Positions 62,207 through 64,000 of a stretch of DNA of 64,000 nucleotides are shown in pieces. Within the stretch, counting starts at the first letter, position 1; each line of letters begins with the position of its first letter. A model generated the notes under the pieces. That model had not been told where the DNA came from and searched no databases. It saw only the letters and a list, made by a program, of their open reading frames with translations. The position numbers were made by a program, and so were the translations under genes. The stretch comes from Rhizobium bangladeshense (GTDB lineage: Bacteria; Pseudomonadota; Alphaproteobacteria; Rhizobiales; Rhizobiaceae), in NCBI RefSeq assembly GCF_017357245.1, contig NZ_CP071613.1, forward strand, positions 310,001 through 374,000, given 5' to 3'.

Positions 62207-64000
62207 ATGCCGCGTGTTTTTTTGAACGTTTCTAATAATCTACCAGAAATTTATAGAGAGACCTTATTTGCCTCGACAGCGATCTTCCTGATCGGCGTTG
62301 CCATATCGCCGGCCTTTGCCCAGAGCGCCTCCGCAGATGCCAACGCGACTGCGCTGGAACCGATCGTCATTCAAGGTGCATCCTCAGATAGCAAGACCGA
62401 CCGAACATCAGTCACGGCCAAGAACAGCTCGGGCGCGACCAAGATCAGCACCCCGCTGGTCGAGACACCGCGTTCGATCTCGGTGACGACGGAGAAGGAA
62501 ATCGAGCAACGCGGCGCACAGACCGTCATCGAGGCGGTGCGTTATACGGCCGGCGTGACGACGGGGCCGAACGGCTTCGATCCGCGTTTCGACCAGATTT
62601 ACATTCGCGGCTTCAACGTCACGACGGTCGGGGACTTTCGTGACGGACTGCGCCAACCCTACATCAACTACGGGATGTTCCGCACCGATCCCTATCAGCT
62701 GCAGCGCGTCGAGGTGATCAAGGGCCCGGTTTCCGTTCTCTATGGTGCGGGATCGCCGGGCGGCCTCGTCAACAAGATATCGAAGCTTCCGACCGAGGAG
62801 CCGATCCGCGAAGTCGGCATTAGCTACGGCACCGAGGACCGGCTGCAGGGAATGTTCGATTTCGGCGGGCCGATCAGCGAAAGCAACGACGATTTCCTTT
62901 ATCGCATCGTTGGCCTCGCCCGCCGCGGCGATACTAATTTCGACATTGCCGACGACCGCTACTTCCTCGCGCCGTCCTTCAGCTGGAAGCCTGACGAGGG
63001 CACGACTTTCACGGTATACGGTCTGGCGCAATCGGACGAAACCGACTCCAACGTCGGAGCGATCACGACCTTGGACGGCAAGATCCACGAGCTCAGGGCG
63101 AGCGATCCCGACTACGACTACCAGAAGGTCAAGCAGCAGCAGGTCGGTTATCAGTTCGAGCATGAATTCGACAACGGGCTGACCTTCCGGCAGAACCTGC
63201 GATACTCGCATCTCGATTTGGAGGCCCGCTATCTCGGCGTTACCGGCTGGAGCGGAACCGTCGCGCATCGTGGCACCAATGCGATCCGGGACGAAATGAA
63301 CGTTTTCCAGATCGACAATCAGCTCGAGGCGAAGTTCGATACAGGCCCGCTTGCCCATACGATGCTGTTCGGGCTCGACTACACCAATCTTCAGTCGAGC
63401 TTCGGATATGGCGCCGGAGCCGCCGATCCGGCGTTCGACTTCGATATCGCCAACCCGACTTATGGAGTCTCGGGCGCTACGCCGGACTATAGTATCTTGG
63501 CTTCCGTTGCCGACATGCGGCAGGTCGGCATTTACGCCATGGACCAGATCGAGGCCGGAAACTGGCGCTTCAACCTCGGCGGCCGGCAGACCTGGGTGAA
63601 CCAGACGCGCGATGCGACCTTGCCCACGGTCAGCTCGGAGGAAGTCGACAAGAACGCCTTCTCCTGGCAAGCCGGGGCGCTCTACCTCTTCGACAACGGC
63701 GTTGCTCCCTTCGTCTCATATGCCACCTCGTTCGATCCGGTGAACAATCGCTCGCAATCCGGCAAGATCCTGGCGCCGACAGAGGGTGAACAATACGAGC
63801 TCGGTGTGAAATACCAGCCGCCCGGCTCCGACATTCTCCTGTCGGCCGTTGCCTATCACATCGTCGAAAAGAACAAGCCGGTACTGGTCGATCCGGTGAT
63901 GTTTGCTTATGGCTCGATCGGCGAAGTAACCGGAAAGGGCATCGAACTTGAAGCCCGGGCGGCGGTAGCCGATGGCTGGGATCTTATTGCGGCCTACACT
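62207..64000 (+). CDS. TonB-dependent siderophore receptor, C-terminal part beyond the window
   Basis: The first 598 codons of an outer-membrane receptor run to the window edge without a stop. The signal peptide ends near ISPAFAQSASA. The plug follows: a TonB-box-like LEPIVIQG, TPRSISVTTEKEIEQRGAQTVIEAVRYTAGV, FDQIYIRGFN, VEVIKGPVSVLYGAGSPGGLVNKISK. Barrel strands then continue past YATSFDP and GEQYELGVKYQ. The sequence is of the FhuE/ferrioxamine-coprogen (hydroxamate) type, though the ligand cannot be fixed. ATG 62207 follows AGGGA at 8 bases. Confidence 0.93.
   Translation, partial: MPRVFLNVSNNLPEIYRETLFASTAIFLIGVAISPAFAQSASADANATALEPIVIQGASSDSKTDRTSVTAKNSSGATKISTPLVETPRSISVTTEKEIEQRGAQTVIEAVRYTAGVTTGPNGFDPRFDQIYIRGFNVTTVGDFRDGLRQPYINYGMFRTDPYQLQRVEVIKGPVSVLYGAGSPGGLVNKISKLPTEEPIREVGISYGTEDRLQGMFDFGGPISESNDDFLYRIVGLARRGDTNFDIADDRYFLAPSFSWKPDEGTTFTVYGLAQSDETDSNVGAITTLDGKIHELRASDPDYDYQKVKQQQVGYQFEHEFDNGLTFRQNLRYSHLDLEARYLGVTGWSGTVAHRGTNAIRDEMNVFQIDNQLEAKFDTGPLAHTMLFGLDYTNLQSSFGYGAGAADPAFDFDIANPTYGVSGATPDYSILASVADMRQVGIYAMDQIEAGNWRFNLGGRQTWVNQTRDATLPTVSSEEVDKNAFSWQAGALYLFDNGVAPFVSYATSFDPVNNRSQSGKILAPTEGEQYELGVKYQPPGSDILLSAVAYHIVEKNKPVLVDPVMFAYGSIGEVTGKGIELEARAAVADGWDLIAAYT

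Noticed and set aside
62408..63670. A 420-codon minus-strand open frame at the right end
   Set aside because: The plus strand encodes a clear TonB-dependent receptor through the whole region and off the edge, so the minus-strand frame is its shadow.

Overview
The window is GC-rich DNA, densely packed on both strands, and reads like an accessory or catabolic stretch of a Rhizobiaceae genome (Rhizobium/Sinorhizobium type). That assignment is an inference. It rests on a ROSE-type RNA thermometer in front of an Hsp20 gene, many solute transporters each paired with a LacI, LysR, AraC, MocR or TetR regulator, a MocR/TauR taurine locus, and the absence of rRNA, tRNA or housekeeping genes. I saw no intact insertion sequence, CRISPR array or prophage. 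Several broken genes show local decay.

Layout. 1-8.4 kb: the tail of an SDR, then RidA, an exported enoyl-CoA hydratase-like protein, an SRPBCC-like protein and an isochorismatase-like hydrolase, closed by a strong terminator. These are followed by two SDRs, a VOC protein, a tautomerase, a LysR regulator and a Tat-exported epoxide hydrolase. 8.6-13.6 kb: a small helical protein and a cyanophycin locus (cphA, isoaspartyl dipeptidase, cyanophycinase) on the minus strand. 13.6-16 kb: two gene remnants (NDH-2 and thioredoxin-reductase-like), a small ORF and a receiver-only response regulator. 16-23 kb: an NAD(P)-binding/DoxX-like fusion with a DUF2269 protein, a Tat-SDR/LysR divergent pair, a Tat aldo/keto reductase overlapping a formylglycine-enzyme-like gene, and an AraC regulator.

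23.3-30.3 kb: a sugar-acid type operon (tctC-tctB-tctA, a DapA-family remnant, an IlvD/Edd dehydratase, an RraA-like aldolase) divergent from a LacI repressor, with a perfect 18-bp operator palindrome between them. 31.4-36.3 kb: aromatic monoamine use, with an AraC regulator, an APC permease, a tiny membrane protein and a cytosolic copper amine oxidase. 36.8-44.4 kb: taurine use, with tauABC, an IsfE-like TSUP exporter, an IsfD-like sulfoacetaldehyde reductase, taurine:pyruvate aminotransferase and TauR. Together these suggest that taurine nitrogen is assimilated and the carbon skeleton leaves as isethionate, because no sulfoacetaldehyde acetyltransferase gene is present in the window.

45.2-59.6 kb: carbohydrate use, with a GH38 alpha-mannosidase, a ribose-type ABC importer with an SMP-30 lactonase and a divergent GAF-histidine kinase/NarL regulator pair, then a TetR regulator divergent from a GH3/PA14 beta-glucosidase. 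59.7-64 kb: ROSE-Hsp20, an OmpA-like lipoprotein, an L,D-transpeptidase, and a TonB-dependent siderophore receptor that runs off the right edge.
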